64,000 nucleotides of DNA from assembly GCA_905181765.1 (NCBI GenBank), contig CAJIYW010000001.1:186001-250000 (forward strand). The letters are read 5' to 3'. Position 1 is the first letter of the stretch. Each line of letters starts with the position of its first letter. The notes below the pieces were generated by a model. That model did not search any database, was not told the origin of the DNA, and saw only the letters and a list, made by a program, of their open reading frames with translations. Positions 1-9,328 of the stretch are shown one piece after another. Source of the stretch: Flavobacteriales bacterium UBA6772. GTDB lineage: Bacteria; Bacteroidota; Bacteroidia; Flavobacteriales; Flavobacteriaceae. A program made the translations under genes and the position numbers.

Positions 1-156
1 TTCATTCAAATGTTCTGAAATTTTAGGAGATTGGCTTCATTACTACTTTCTATTTTAGCCACTAAATTACCTTGAATGCTATGATATTATTTATTTTAAA
101 AATTCTGAAGAAATATAAAAAATTTTCAACAAAAACAAAGATACAATTTTATAAGA

Positions 157-846
157 ATGTATTTAGAATTATTACTATTTTTAGACTCTACAAAACTGTT
201 AAAATTGAAAGACACTTCAAAACACCAAGGACTTAGAAATCAGCTTGCTACTATATTAGAAGCAAAAGGAATTACAGACAGTAATGTACTGAATGCTATT
301 CGAGAAATTCCTCGACACTTGTTTATAGACTCAAGTTTTGAGGCACATGCTTATCAAGATAAAGCATTTCCTATTGCTGCAGAACAAACTATTTCTCAGC
401 CATATACGGTTGCTTTCCAATCGCAAACTTTAGAAATTAAACCTGGTGATAAAATATTAGAGATTGGAACTGGTTCAGGCTATCAAACTGCTGTTTTATT
501 GGAGTTAAAAGCCTTAGTATATTCTATAGAAAGACAGAAAGAGTTGTTTAAAAGAACTTCTCTTTTCTTGCCTAAGATTGGTTATAAACCTAAAAAATTT
601 ATTTTTGGAGATGGTTATAAAGGCTTAAAAGAAGAAGCGCCTTTCGATAAAATTATTGTGACTGCCGGTGCACCTTTTGTGCCAAATCCTTTATTAGCAC
701 AATTAAAAATAGGAGGGAAGTTGTTAATTCCTGTTGGTGACAAAACACAAATAATGACGTTGTTTATTAGAAAATCGGCTAAAGAATTCGAAAAACAAGA
801 ATTAGGTGATTTTGCTTTTGTACCAATGTTAGAGCAAAAAAATTAA
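157..846 (+). CDS. pcm: Protein-L-isoaspartate O-methyltransferase
   Basis: Uses S-adenosylmethionine to methylate isoaspartyl residues in damaged cytosolic proteins so that they can revert to aspartate. The SAM motif I (LEIGTGSGYQTA) lies about residues 101-112, preceded by the family's QTISQPY substrate loop near residue 78 and followed by GDGYKGL and APFDKIIVTAGA. At 229 residues it is slightly longer than usual because about 16 hydrophobic residues precede the conserved KDTSKHQG start. A TTG at 205 may be the true start, since family members usually begin near that point. It is a single gene facing kdsC tail to tail with an 17-base gap. The family call is secure; only the start is doubtful. 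Confidence 0.93.
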   Translation: MYLELLLFLDSTKLLKLKDTSKHQGLRNQLATILEAKGITDSNVLNAIREIPRHLFIDSSFEAHAYQDKAFPIAAEQTISQPYTVAFQSQTLEIKPGDKILEIGTGSGYQTAVLLELKALVYSIERQKELFKRTSLFLPKIGYKPKKFIFGDGYKGLKEEAPFDKIIVTAGAPFVPNPLLAQLKIGGKLLIPVGDKTQIMTLFIRKSAKEFEKQELGDFAFVPMLEQKN

Positions 847-863
847 ATTTTAATTTAGAAAAT

Positions 864-1406
864 TTAATAAACTAAAAGTAGTTTACTAACTAGCTCAAAA
901 TTTTCATCCCATTTCTGTTGTACACGCAGCACTTGTTCAATAACATCTCTAACGCAGCCTTCTCCACCTTTTTTATCAGAAATGTATTTAGAAACTTCTT
1001 GAATTTCTCTAACGGCATCATTTGGACACGCAGCTAAACCTACTATTTTCATAACTGGATAATCTGGTACGTCATCTCCCATATACAATACGTTTTCTGG
1101 TTGTAAATTGTACTTTTCTATCAGTGTTTGGTATTGTTTTATTTTGTTGTGGGCACCTAAATAGATGTCTTCAATTCCTAAAGCAGCCAGTCTAGTTCTA
1201 ACACCTTCATTAGTACCACCAGAGATTATACAAACTCTATAGCCCTTGTTTAATGCATTTTTCATTGCATAACCATCTTTTACATTCATATGTCTTACCA
1301 TTTCGCCATCTGGCATTATGGTTAACATTCCGTTTGTTAATACGCCATCAACATCAAAAATAAAAGTGTTTATTTTTGGTAATAATTGTTTGTAACTAAT
1401 TTCCAT
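864..1406 (-). CDS. kdsC: 3-deoxy-D-manno-octulosonate 8-phosphate phosphatase (HAD family)
   Basis: Dephosphorylates Kdo-8-phosphate in the Kdo pathway for the LPS inner core; cytosolic. The small HAD type III fold without a cap is visible: DVDGVLTNG (nucleophile Asp18 and acid Asp20), the Ser/Thr motif IISGG, and the C-terminal MGDDVPD motif. About 180 residues, normal for KdsC. The ATG at 1406 is preferred over an in-frame TTG two codons upstream. The start overlaps the 3' end of the DUF2520 gene by about 11 bases, so the two are probably translationally coupled. kdsD at 26.1 kb encodes another step of the same pathway. Confidence 0.92.
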   Translation of the reverse strand: MEISYKQLLPKINTFIFDVDGVLTNGMLTIMPDGEMVRHMNVKDGYAMKNALNKGYRVCIISGGTNEGVRTRLAALGIEDIYLGAHNKIKQYQTLIEKYNLQPENVLYMGDDVPDYPVMKIVGLAACPNDAVREIQEVSKYISDKKGGEGCVRDVIEQVLRVQQKWDENFELVSKLLLVY

Positions 1407-2092
1407 TTTCAATAGATTGAGTTATGAGTTTATAAATTACTTGTTGTTCTTTATGCAACAAGTTTAAATGATTTTTTATTGTTTCTTCATCTTTTCTAAT
1501 TGCAGGGCCAGTTTGCGCTTTTTCTGGTGAAAGAGTTTTAATTTTTTCTGATGTTTCCTGGATTAGAGGGTTGTAAAATTTCAAAAGGCACCTTATATTC
1601 TTCACAGATATCATTACCAATTTTATACAAATGATTTGTAAAGTTGTTTACAAAGACAGCAGCAACATGCAAGGCTTTTCTTTGTTCAGAATTTATAGAA
1701 TATATTTTTTTACCAATTGCATTTGCCAATGTTTCAAGTAATAAATAATCTTCATGACGATCAGCTTCCAAGCAAAAAGGAACATTGGAGAGATCTACTT
1801 CTTTCTCTTTAGAAAAGGTTTGTAACATGTAAAAAACGCCTTTATTAGTTGTGTTTTTTAAATCTTTCATGGAAAAACTACCTGAAGTATGCACCACAAA
1901 AGAGTTTTTAATTTTTAAAGAAACAGTTTCAATAGCGTCATCTGAAACTGCTAGAATTGTAATAGTTGCTTTTGGTATATTTTCTAATTTTCTAGAACTT
2001 ACTTGTGTAAGGCTAATAGTATCAACTTTTAAAAAAGCCTTTACTAAATGCGCTGCTACATTTCCATTTCCTATAATTAGTACTGATATCAT
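1396..2092 (-). pseudogene. Rossmann-like DUF2520 oxidoreductase, frameshifted
   Basis: NAD(P)-binding Rossmann protein related to F420-dependent NADP oxidoreductase and ProC-like enzymes, with a C-terminal DUF2520 helical domain; the substrate is unknown. The N-terminus (MISVLIIGNGNVAAHL, glycine motif GNGNVA) starts at the ATG at 2092. The reading frame reaches VPFEILQP and is then lost, while LIQETSEKIKTLSPEKAQ with the conserved TGPAIRKD motif continues in another frame to a stop at 1396. One extra T near 1566-1570 explains the break and removing it restores a full-length protein. It lies just upstream of kdsC in the same operon. A sequencing indel is more likely than true loss. Confidence 0.85.
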
Positions 2093-2166
2093 TATAGCGA
2101 AGATATTCAAAATTTATAGAAATTTAGAATTGCTTTTAGTAAATTAGCTGATGTAAATCTGATTTA

Positions 2167-3321
2167 ATGAAAGATTCTAATAAACTAGGAATAAATACAA
2201 TTTGTGTGCATACCGGAGAAGTAAAAGATGAGCAGTTTAAAGGTGCAGTTTCGCCTCTATTTATGGCAACTTCATATGCTTTTGATGGGGTAGATGTAAA
2301 AAGATACCCAAGGTATTTTAATACTCCAAATCAAGAAATGTTATGTAAAAAGATTGCGGCTTTAGAGAACACAGAAGATGGTTTAATTTTTAGCTCAGGA
2401 ATGGCAGCAATTTCGGCAGCTATGTTTGCTTTTCTAAAGACTGGAGATCACGTAATTATTCAGCAAGTAATTTATGGCGGTACTTTTAACTTAATCGTTT
2501 CAGAATTTGAGAAATACGGAATTGAATACTCATTTACAGAATCTGATAAAGTAGCTGATTTTAAATTGTTATTAAAAGCAAATACAAAGATTTTGTATAT
2601 AGAAACTCCTTCTAATCCATTATTAGGAATTACAGATATAGATGCAATTGCTAGTTTGGGTAAAGAAAGCGGAATTATAACAATGATTGATAATACGTTT
2701 GCATCTCCAATAAATCAGAATCCTGCAGATTTCGGAATCGATATTATTTTACATTCTGCCACAAAGTATATGGGTGGGCATTCAGATATTTCTGCTGGTG
2801 CAATTGCAGGTTCTAATGAACACATCGCTCAAATTTGGAAGACTGCAATTAATTTCGGTGGAAATTTGAGCGATCAAACTGTTTGGTTGTTGGAAAGAAG
2901 TCTAAAAACTTTAAACCTTCGGGTAAAAGAGCAAACCAAGAACGCACAAGAAATGGCAGAATACTTAGAGCGTCATAAAAATATAGAGCGTGTGTATTAC
3001 CCGGGGTTAAATAGTCATCCGCAACATGATTTAGCAAAAAGACAGATGAAAGGTTTTGGTGCTATGTTGTCTTTTGAATTAGAAGAAGGTATAAACGCGA
3101 TGGATTTTCAAAATGCATTAAAATTAATAAAGCCTTCGATGAGTTTAGCAGGTTTAGAAAGCACAACGGTTAGCCCAACGCAAACTACACATGCTTTATT
3201 AAGCCCACAAGAACGTTTGGATAGAGGAATAAAAGACGGTTTAATTCGTTTTTCAGTAGGTATTGAAGAACCGAAAGATTTAATTAAAGATATAGCGCAA
3301 GCTTTAAAAAGTTTGCAGTAA
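2167..3321 (+). CDS. PLP-dependent trans-sulfuration enzyme (Cys/Met metabolism family)
   Basis: Cystathionine gamma-synthase/gamma-lyase, methionine gamma-lyase or O-acetylhomoserine sulfhydrylase family, cytosolic, in sulfur amino acid metabolism. The pyridoxal-phosphate lysine is Lys200 in SATKYMGGHSD, with Asp175 in MIDNTFAS contacting the cofactor nitrogen, and SSGMAAISA near residue 77 binding the phosphate. The C-terminal substrate motif SVGIEE is present. At 384 residues it is full length. Sequence alone does not separate the lyase and synthase activities, so no symbol is given. bshB1 follows within 30 bases on the same strand, which groups it with thiol metabolism. Confidence 0.88.
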   Translation: MKDSNKLGINTICVHTGEVKDEQFKGAVSPLFMATSYAFDGVDVKRYPRYFNTPNQEMLCKKIAALENTEDGLIFSSGMAAISAAMFAFLKTGDHVIIQQVIYGGTFNLIVSEFEKYGIEYSFTESDKVADFKLLLKANTKILYIETPSNPLLGITDIDAIASLGKESGIITMIDNTFASPINQNPADFGIDIILHSATKYMGGHSDISAGAIAGSNEHIAQIWKTAINFGGNLSDQTVWLLERSLKTLNLRVKEQTKNAQEMAEYLERHKNIERVYYPGLNSHPQHDLAKRQMKGFGAMLSFELEEGINAMDFQNALKLIKPSMSLAGLESTTVSPTQTTHALLSPQERLDRGIKDGLIRFSVGIEEPKDLIKDIAQALKSLQ

Positions 3322-3348
3322 TTGCATATTAAAATAGACACAACAATT

Positions 3349-4065
3349 ATGAAATTAGATATACTAGCTTTTGGTGCACATCCTGATGATATAGAGTTGG
3401 GTTGCGGTGCCACCATTGCTAAAGAAGTTTCTTTAGGTAAAAAAGTAGGAATCGTAGATTTAACTCGAGGGGAATTAGGAACCCGTGGTTCTGCAGAGTT
3501 AAGAATAATTGAAGCAAATAACGCTGCAAAAATTTTGGGTGTTTCAGTACGAGAAAACTTAGGTTTTGCTGATGGTTTTTTTACAAACGATAAGAAGCAT
3601 CAGTTAGAAATTATAAAAATGATTCGTAAATATCAGCCAGATATTGTGCTGTGTAATGCAATAGATGATAGACATATAGATCATGGAAAAGGTAGTAAAT
3701 TGGTTTCTGATGCTTGCTTTTTAAGTGGATTAGTGAAAATTGAAACTGAATTAGAAGGAAAACAACAAGAAAAATGGCGTCCAAAACATGTATATCACTA
3801 CATACAATGGAAAAATATAGCACCCGATTTTGTAATTGACGTAACAGGTTTTATACACAAAAAACAAGCTGCAGTTTTAGCCTATTCGTCTCAGTTCTAT
3901 GATCCTAATAGTAAAGAGCCAGAGTCTCCTATAACGAGTAAAACGTTTATAGAGAGTATAAACTATAGATCTAGAGATTTAGGCAGATTAATAGGGGTAG
4001 AGTACGCAGAAGGTTTTACGTCAGAGCGTTACGTTGCTGCTGAAAATCTTAGTAAATTAATTTAA
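3349..4065 (+). CDS. bshB1: Bacillithiol biosynthesis deacetylase BshB1
   Basis: Zinc-dependent deacetylase of the PIG-L/LmbE family. BshB1 removes the acetyl group from GlcNAc-malate, the second step of bacillithiol synthesis. Zinc and catalytic residues are visible as HPDDIELGCGA (His11, Asp13, Asp14) and a second histidine cluster HIDHGKGS. The C-terminal region with SQFYDP and GVEYAEGF is typical of the Bacteroidota BshB1 group. The ATG at 3349 is chosen over an upstream TTG at 3322. It directly follows the trans-sulfuration lyase. About 238 residues, usual length. Other bsh genes are not in the window. Confidence 0.92.
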   Translation: MKLDILAFGAHPDDIELGCGATIAKEVSLGKKVGIVDLTRGELGTRGSAELRIIEANNAAKILGVSVRENLGFADGFFTNDKKHQLEIIKMIRKYQPDIVLCNAIDDRHIDHGKGSKLVSDACFLSGLVKIETELEGKQQEKWRPKHVYHYIQWKNIAPDFVIDVTGFIHKKQAAVLAYSSQFYDPNSKEPESPITSKTFIESINYRSRDLGRLIGVEYAEGFTSERYVAAENLSKLI

Positions 4066-4072
4066 ATTTTTA

Positions 4073-4104
4073 TTGTTTTAGAATAGAAAAAATAATTATA
4101 TTTG
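4073..4104 (+). promoter_or_regulatory. Bacteroidota-type promoter for tRNA-His
   Basis: TATATTTG at 4097-4104 matches the -7 consensus TAnnTTTG, and TTG at 4073-4075 lies 21 bases upstream. The tRNA begins about 16 bases downstream, a suitable distance. Predicted from sequence only. Confidence 0.65.
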
Positions 4105-4120
4105 CACCCGCAATTATATG

Positions 4121-4194
4121 GTGGTTGTAGCTCAGTTGGTTAGAGTATCGGTTTGTGGTACCGAGGGTCGCGGGTTCGAATCCCGTCTTCCACC
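4121..4194 (+). tRNA. tRNA-His (anticodon GTG)
   Basis: A cloverleaf is visible: D-arm with GCTCAGTTGGTTAGAG, anticodon stem TCGGT/ACCGA enclosing anticodon GTG at 4155-4157, and T-arm GGGTTCGAATCCC. A G at 4120 can serve as the G-1 characteristic of tRNA-His, facing C73 at 4194, and the terminal CA continues in the genome. The acceptor stem as written (GTGGTTG with CTTCCAC) has two T-T mismatches at pairs 5 and 6, which is odd. Confidence 0.9.
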
Positions 4195-4203
4195 CAGAAA
4201 ATA

Positions 4204-4232
4204 AAGCTTCTTATAAATAAGAAGCTTTTTTT
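4204..4232 (+). terminator. Rho-independent terminator after tRNA-His
   Basis: Inverted repeat AAGCTTCTTAT / ATAAGAAGCTT (11 perfect pairs) followed directly by a run of seven T. Confidence 0.8.
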
Positions 4233-4266
4233 GTACCCTTATTTTTTTTTAAATAGTATATCAAGA

Positions 4267-5023
4267 CTAAAATTTAGTTTTTAACTTTTTCTTTCTTTTA
4301 ATAGGTAAAGCTTCTTCTGGAAAAGGGAAAATAATTGTTGAATTTTTTTCTGCGGCAATATTAGATAAGGTTTGGTACAAACGTAGTTTAATAGCCGACG
4401 GAGATTGATCTATGAGTTTTCCTGCTTGTAATAATTTTCCAGCGGCTTGTTCTTCTGCCAACGCTAAAATAATTTGTGCTCTCCGCGAACGCTCAGCTTC
4501 GGCTTGGTTTGCCATCATTCTACGCATGTTTTCTGGTAATTGAATATCTTTTATTTTAACATCGTTAATTTGAATACCCCATTCTTTGGTTTCTTTTTCA
4601 ACAATTCCTTTAATATTTTTGCCCATTTCTTCTCGTTTTGAAAGAATAGTATCTAATTCGACCTTTCCACAAACATCTCTCAGTGCAGCTTGTGATAATT
4701 GAGTAATAGCAAATTTGAATTCTTCTACTTCTAAAACAGCTTTTTCAGGATTATTAATCTTAAAAAAAACGACGCCATCGATACTACAGGGAACATTATC
4801 TGCTGTCATAACTTCTTGAGAATCAACATTAAAAGTAATCACTCTAATGTCAACAATTTGGATAGTTTCAATAAAAGGAATAATCCAACGAAACCCTGGT
4901 CGTAAAGGTTTTAATAAATTTTCCAAATCTAAATTTAAGTGCTCTTTTGTATTCAAAAACGATTCGTATGCCAGAAAGGAAAAATAGGCCAAGTAGTATC
5001 GCAAATATGAGAAAGTTGTTCAT
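4267..5023 (-). pseudogene. Slipin/stomatin (SPFH domain) membrane protein, frameshifted
   Basis: Stomatin-like membrane scaffold protein with an N-terminal hydrophobic segment (MNNFLIFAILLGLFFLSG) and then the SPFH/band 7 domain. The start in one frame runs through FEYKRALKFRFGKFIKT, and the next residues LRPGFRWIIPFIETIQIVDIR are found in a second frame. One extra base around 4904-4908 causes the switch. The rest (VMTADNVPCSIDGVVFF, EAERSRRAQIILA) is intact to the stop at 4267. The usual NfeD partner is absent. A sequencing indel is the likely cause. Stomatin family identity is clear; its client is not known. Confidence 0.85.
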
Positions 5024-5287
5024 AATAGAATTTATTAAGTATTTTATAACTGCAAAGAAGCTCAAAACCAAGAAGTGCAGGAGTAGACGAGATTATTGGT
5101 TCAATAGTATTTAATCAGAGCTGATATGGAAAGCTGAAGCTTTTCAGGTGTATGATTAATAAGGTCATTCATAAGGTACGATTTTTTTACAAAATAAATT
5201 AATTTTCATTTAATATTTTACGATATAAACTTTAAGATGAGCTTAAAAACAAGTTTTTTTTGAGAATAATCAAAAAAGATTTAAAAA

Positions 5288-5645
5288 TTAAAAAGAATTT
5301 AAAACTTCTAATACTTCATTTCTTTTTCTAACTGAAACCGGTACATTAAAACTGTACATTAAAATTAAATATTCAACATCAGGCTATTTAATTCTTTTAT
5401 TCACTCTTAAAAAACTATTTTTTTTTTTATACTGTAGTTAAATAAAAAATTTTCAAGTTCATTATTTGGTTTCGTTATTACTTCTTTTAAGATATTAAAT
5501 GGACCAATAACGGGATGTAATTGTTTGTTAATATTTCCAATTGCATTTGTCAAGTCTTAATTTAAATAAGGGTTTAAAAGATATTCTATTGCAGCAAATT
5601 TAAAAGCTTTAATTGCATGTCTTTTTTTAGCTGTTTGCAAAGATT
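5288..5645 (-). pseudogene. Remnant of a LytTR-family response regulator
   Basis: Between the slipin and uvrA no intact gene is visible, but the minus strand holds two pieces of a LytTR response regulator. About 5535-5645 reads AKKRHAIKAFKFAAIEYLL, then an in-frame stop, then DLTNAIGNINKQL, matching the end of a receiver domain (AxxAFxxxAxDYLLKP) and its linker. About 5288-5345 reads VPVSVRKRNEVLEVL before a stop, the normal end of a LytTR DNA-binding domain. Most of the receiver and most of LytTR are missing, so this is real decay rather than one base error. The rest of the gap (5024-5287) shows nothing I can assign. Confidence 0.55.
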
Positions 5646-5677
5646 ATTTTGGACTTTAAAGTTAAGAGAATTAAAAA

Positions 5678-8470
5678 CTAGGAATTTAACTTCTCTGCCA
5701 AGTATTTAGCGGTATAAGAGTCTTTGTTTTTAGCTAATTTTTCAGGAGTTCCTTGAAAAATAAGGTTCCCACCATTTTTTCCGCCTTCTAGACCTAAATC
5801 AATTATATAATCTGCACATTTTATTAGTTCTATATTGTGTTCAATCACAAGAATAGAATGTCCACGTTCAATAAGTGCGTTAAAACTTGCTAATAATTTT
5901 TTAATATCATGAAAATGCAAACCCGTAGTTGGTTCGTCAAAAATAAATAAGGCCTTATCTTTTGTGTTTCCTTTTACTAAAAAAGACGCTAACTTTATAC
6001 GTTGTGCTTCACCACCGGATAGGGTAGAAGAAGATTGTCCTAATTTCACATAGCCTAAACCAACATCTTGCAATGGTTTTAGTTTTTGTGCTATTTTAGT
6101 TACCAAATTTTCAGAGAAAAAATCTACAGCATCATCAATGGTTAAGTTGAGTATATCATCAATAGACTTTCCGTCAAACTTTACTTCTAAAACTTCTTTT
6201 TTGAAGCGTTTACCGTTACAAACATCACATTCTAAATGCACATCTGCCATAAATTGCATTTCAATAGTTACTTCACCTTCACCTTTACAAACTTCACAGC
6301 GTCCTCCCTCCACATTAAAAGAAAAATGCTTGGGTTTGTAGTTTCGTATACTAGATAATTTTTGATTGGAGTACAAAGCTCTAATATCGTCATACGCCTT
6401 AATATAAGTTACAGGATTTGATCTTGAAGAACGTCCAATAGGATTTTGATCAATAAATTCAACATGTTTTAGTGTTTCAAAATTCCCTTTAACTTCTGTA
6501 TGTTGCCCAATCTTATCGCCGTAACCAACTAATTTTTTTTGTAATACGGGGTACAGAATTTTTTTCACTAATGTACTTTTACCAGAACCTGAAACACCTG
6601 TAATTACGGATAGACAGTTGAGCGGAATGGTAACATTTACATTTTGTAAATTATGCTCTCTAGCTCCAATAATTTCAATTTTATTTATCGAAGTCCGTCG
6701 TTTTCTAGGAACTTCAATTTTTAAATCTTCATTTAGGTATTTTGCTGTTAAAGAATCTGACTTTAAAATTTCTTTAAAGTTTCCTTCGGCAACTACGTGA
6801 CCACCAAAAGTACCTGCTTCTGGACCAATATCTATAATGTAATCTGCCTCTCTCATAATATCTTCGTCGTGCTCTACAACAATTACAGTATTACCTAAAT
6901 TACGTAAATCTTTTAAAACTCCAATGAGCCGTTCTGTGTCTTTGGGATGTAAACCAATACTTGGTTCATCTAAAATATACATAGAACCTACTAAAGAACT
7001 GCCTAAAGAGGTTGCTAAATTTATTCGCTGACTTTCACCACCTGAGAGGGTATTAGAAGTTCTGTTAATCGTTAAGTAATTTAACCCAACATCTGTTAAA
7101 AACTGCAATCTATTATTAATTTCCATTAATAAACGTTTTCCAATTTTTGCTTCGTATACATCTAGTTCTAGTTTCATGAAAAATACTGCCAATTCATCTA
7201 AAGGAAGCGCAACTAAATCAGATATATTTTTATCATTTATTTTTACATAGTTTGTTTCATCTCTTAAACGCTTGCCATTACAGGTGGTGCATTTGGTCTT
7301 ACCACGATAACGAGAAAGCATTACTCTATTCTGAATTTTATAACTTTTTTCTTCTAAAATTGAAAAGAAATGATGAATACCTCGAAAAGATGCGTTTCCT
7401 TCCCAAACTAACTCTTTTTGTTTTTCTGATAACTCAAACCAAGGCTTGTGAATTGGAATATCAAATTGATATGCAACTTCAATTAAACTTTCTTTATAAT
7501 GAATGTATGAAGGTGTTTTAAATGGAAAAATACAATCTTCAAAGATAGATAAACCTGTATTTGGAATGACTAAATCTTCATCAATACCAATTACATTTCC
7601 GTAACCTTCGCAGGTTGGGCAAGCGCCATACGGATTGTTAAAACTAAATAAATGAGTGTTTGGTTCTAAAAACGTAAGTCCGTCTAAAGCAAATTTATTA
7701 CTAAACTCAGATACTTTGTTATCTGTTAAATTTTCGATAAAGCAAATTCCTTTTCCTTCAAAAAAAGCAGTTTGAACTGCATCTGCTAATCTGTTGTAGA
7801 AATCTTCATCTTCTTTGGTAATAACTCTATCAACTACTAAAAATAAAGATTCATTGTTAAATTCTATTTGAGGAAAATCTGAAATTTTATATATTTTCTC
7901 ATTCCATTTTAAACGCGCATAACCTTGCTGTTCTAGAACCTGTAAAACAGTTTTTAAATCTCTATCTTCATTAATAATAATGGGTGCTAATAATAAAAGT
8001 TTTGTTTTCTCCTTAAATTTTTTTATAAACTTTACAACATCAGAAACGGTATCTTTTTTCACCTCACCTCCAGATATAGGAGAGTAGGTTTTACCAACTC
8101 TGGCAAACAATAATTTTATATAATCATAAATTTCTGTAGAAGTACCCACCGTTGAACGTGGATTCGTAGAGTTTACTTTTTGTTCTATTGCAATTGCAGG
8201 TGCAATCCCTTTTATGTAATCTACTTTAGGCTTGTGTAATTTACCTAAAAACTGACGCGCATATGAACTTAAACTTTCTACATAACGTCTCTGTCCTTCT
8301 GCATACAAGGTGTCAAAAGCCAAAGAAGACTTACCAGAGCCAGAAAGCCCTGTAATTACAACTAATTTATTTCTAGGAATAACAACATCTATATTCTTTA
8401 AATTGTGCAGTTTTGCTCCTTTTATAATAATATTTTCTTTGGGATTTACTGCGGAAATATCTATCTTCAT
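5678..8470 (-). CDS. uvrA: Excinuclease ABC subunit A
   Basis: DNA damage sensor of nucleotide excision repair; a dimeric ABC ATPase that loads UvrB. Two ATP-binding modules are visible: Walker A GLSGSGKSS near residue 42 and GVSGSGKST near residue 625, signatures LSGGESQRI and LSGGEAQRI, and Walker B ILDEPSIGLHP and IFDEPTTGLH. Zinc-finger cysteine pairs are CPTC and CTTC in the first half and CEVC...CDVC in the second. The UvrB-binding region between residues about 130 and 250 is present, so this is the UvrA1 type. 930 residues, full length. Single gene; uvrB is not nearby. Confidence 0.97.
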   Translation of the reverse strand: MKIDISAVNPKENIIIKGAKLHNLKNIDVVIPRNKLVVITGLSGSGKSSLAFDTLYAEGQRRYVESLSSYARQFLGKLHKPKVDYIKGIAPAIAIEQKVNSTNPRSTVGTSTEIYDYIKLLFARVGKTYSPISGGEVKKDTVSDVVKFIKKFKEKTKLLLLAPIIINEDRDLKTVLQVLEQQGYARLKWNEKIYKISDFPQIEFNNESLFLVVDRVITKEDEDFYNRLADAVQTAFFEGKGICFIENLTDNKVSEFSNKFALDGLTFLEPNTHLFSFNNPYGACPTCEGYGNVIGIDEDLVIPNTGLSIFEDCIFPFKTPSYIHYKESLIEVAYQFDIPIHKPWFELSEKQKELVWEGNASFRGIHHFFSILEEKSYKIQNRVMLSRYRGKTKCTTCNGKRLRDETNYVKINDKNISDLVALPLDELAVFFMKLELDVYEAKIGKRLLMEINNRLQFLTDVGLNYLTINRTSNTLSGGESQRINLATSLGSSLVGSMYILDEPSIGLHPKDTERLIGVLKDLRNLGNTVIVVEHDEDIMREADYIIDIGPEAGTFGGHVVAEGNFKEILKSDSLTAKYLNEDLKIEVPRKRRTSINKIEIIGAREHNLQNVNVTIPLNCLSVITGVSGSGKSTLVKKILYPVLQKKLVGYGDKIGQHTEVKGNFETLKHVEFIDQNPIGRSSRSNPVTYIKAYDDIRALYSNQKLSSIRNYKPKHFSFNVEGGRCEVCKGEGEVTIEMQFMADVHLECDVCNGKRFKKEVLEVKFDGKSIDDILNLTIDDAVDFFSENLVTKIAQKLKPLQDVGLGYVKLGQSSSTLSGGEAQRIKLASFLVKGNTKDKALFIFDEPTTGLHFHDIKKLLASFNALIERGHSILVIEHNIELIKCADYIIDLGLEGGKNGGNLIFQGTPEKLAKNKDSYTAKYLAEKLNS

Positions 8471-8683
8471 GTATCAATAATATGGGCTATAAATTTACCA
8501 AAAAATAACCTCATTTTACAGCTAGTAAAATCTTTTTTTATAAAAAGTTTGTTGCATTAACAAATATTATCCATATTTGTAACTTATAAACTTCATTAAA
8601 TTAGACGATATAGCAAAAAATTACTTTTAAAATTATTAACAATTAATAATAAGATAAGCCCTTTAGCTTTTCTAAAAGTAGTT

Positions 8684-9271
8684 ATGGTACGTAATAATAA
8701 AATTTCAGACAGTATATTAGTGAGCGATTACATTGGAGGTAAAGAGGCCTCTTTATCTATATTAATTAATAGGCACAAACAACGTTTATATAGTTTTATT
8801 TATAGTAAAATTCAAGATAAAGATTTAACCGAAGACGTTTTTCAAGATACTTTTATTAAAGTAATTAGAACTTTAAAAAAAGGAAATTACAACGAAGAAG
8901 GAAAGTTTTTACCTTGGGTAATGCGAATTGCCCATAATTTAGTAATTGATTATTTTAGAAAAAATAATAGAATGCCATCTTTTAAAAATACTGATGAGTT
9001 TGATATTTTTTCTGTTTTGCACGATGGCAGCTTAAATGCAGAAAATAAAATTATACAAGAACAGATTTATAATGATGTTAGAGAGCTTATAAATGAACTT
9101 CCTGAGGAACAAAAAGAAGTTTTAGTGATGCGTTTGTATAAGGATATGAGTTTTAAAGAAATTAGTGAGAATACAGGAGTGAGTATAAACACCGCTTTAG
9201 GTAGAATGCGTTATTCGCTAATAAATATGCGAAAATTAATAGAAAAGCATAATATTATTTTAGTGAATTAA
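8684..9271 (+). CDS. ECF-like RNA polymerase sigma factor (sigma-70 family)
   Basis: Alternative sigma factor of the ECF type, directing RNA polymerase to a special promoter set. Region 2 is visible about residues 20-90 (LYSFIYSKIQDKDLTEDVFQDTF is the core, including helices 2.2-2.4) and region 4 about 135-190, with LPEEQKEVLVMRL and the helix-turn-helix FKEISENTGVSINTALGRMR. Length 195 is normal. No adjacent gene looks like a membrane anti-sigma factor; instead a 47-residue ORF follows 57 bases downstream and ends at a strong terminator, so the two probably share a transcript. The regulon is unknown. Confidence 0.9.
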   Translation: MVRNNKISDSILVSDYIGGKEASLSILINRHKQRLYSFIYSKIQDKDLTEDVFQDTFIKVIRTLKKGNYNEEGKFLPWVMRIAHNLVIDYFRKNNRMPSFKNTDEFDIFSVLHDGSLNAENKIIQEQIYNDVRELINELPEEQKEVLVMRLYKDMSFKEISENTGVSINTALGRMRYSLINMRKLIEKHNIILVN

Positions 9272-9328
9272 CAATAAAGCTAAGAGACCATCGTTTATAG
9301 TTTATAATCAGATAATTAAATAAACTAT

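Noticed and set aside
1..156. Possible minus-strand coding end upstream of pcm
   Set aside because: A short open stretch (HSIQGNLVAKIE) exists, but without a start codon, length or family match it cannot be supported.
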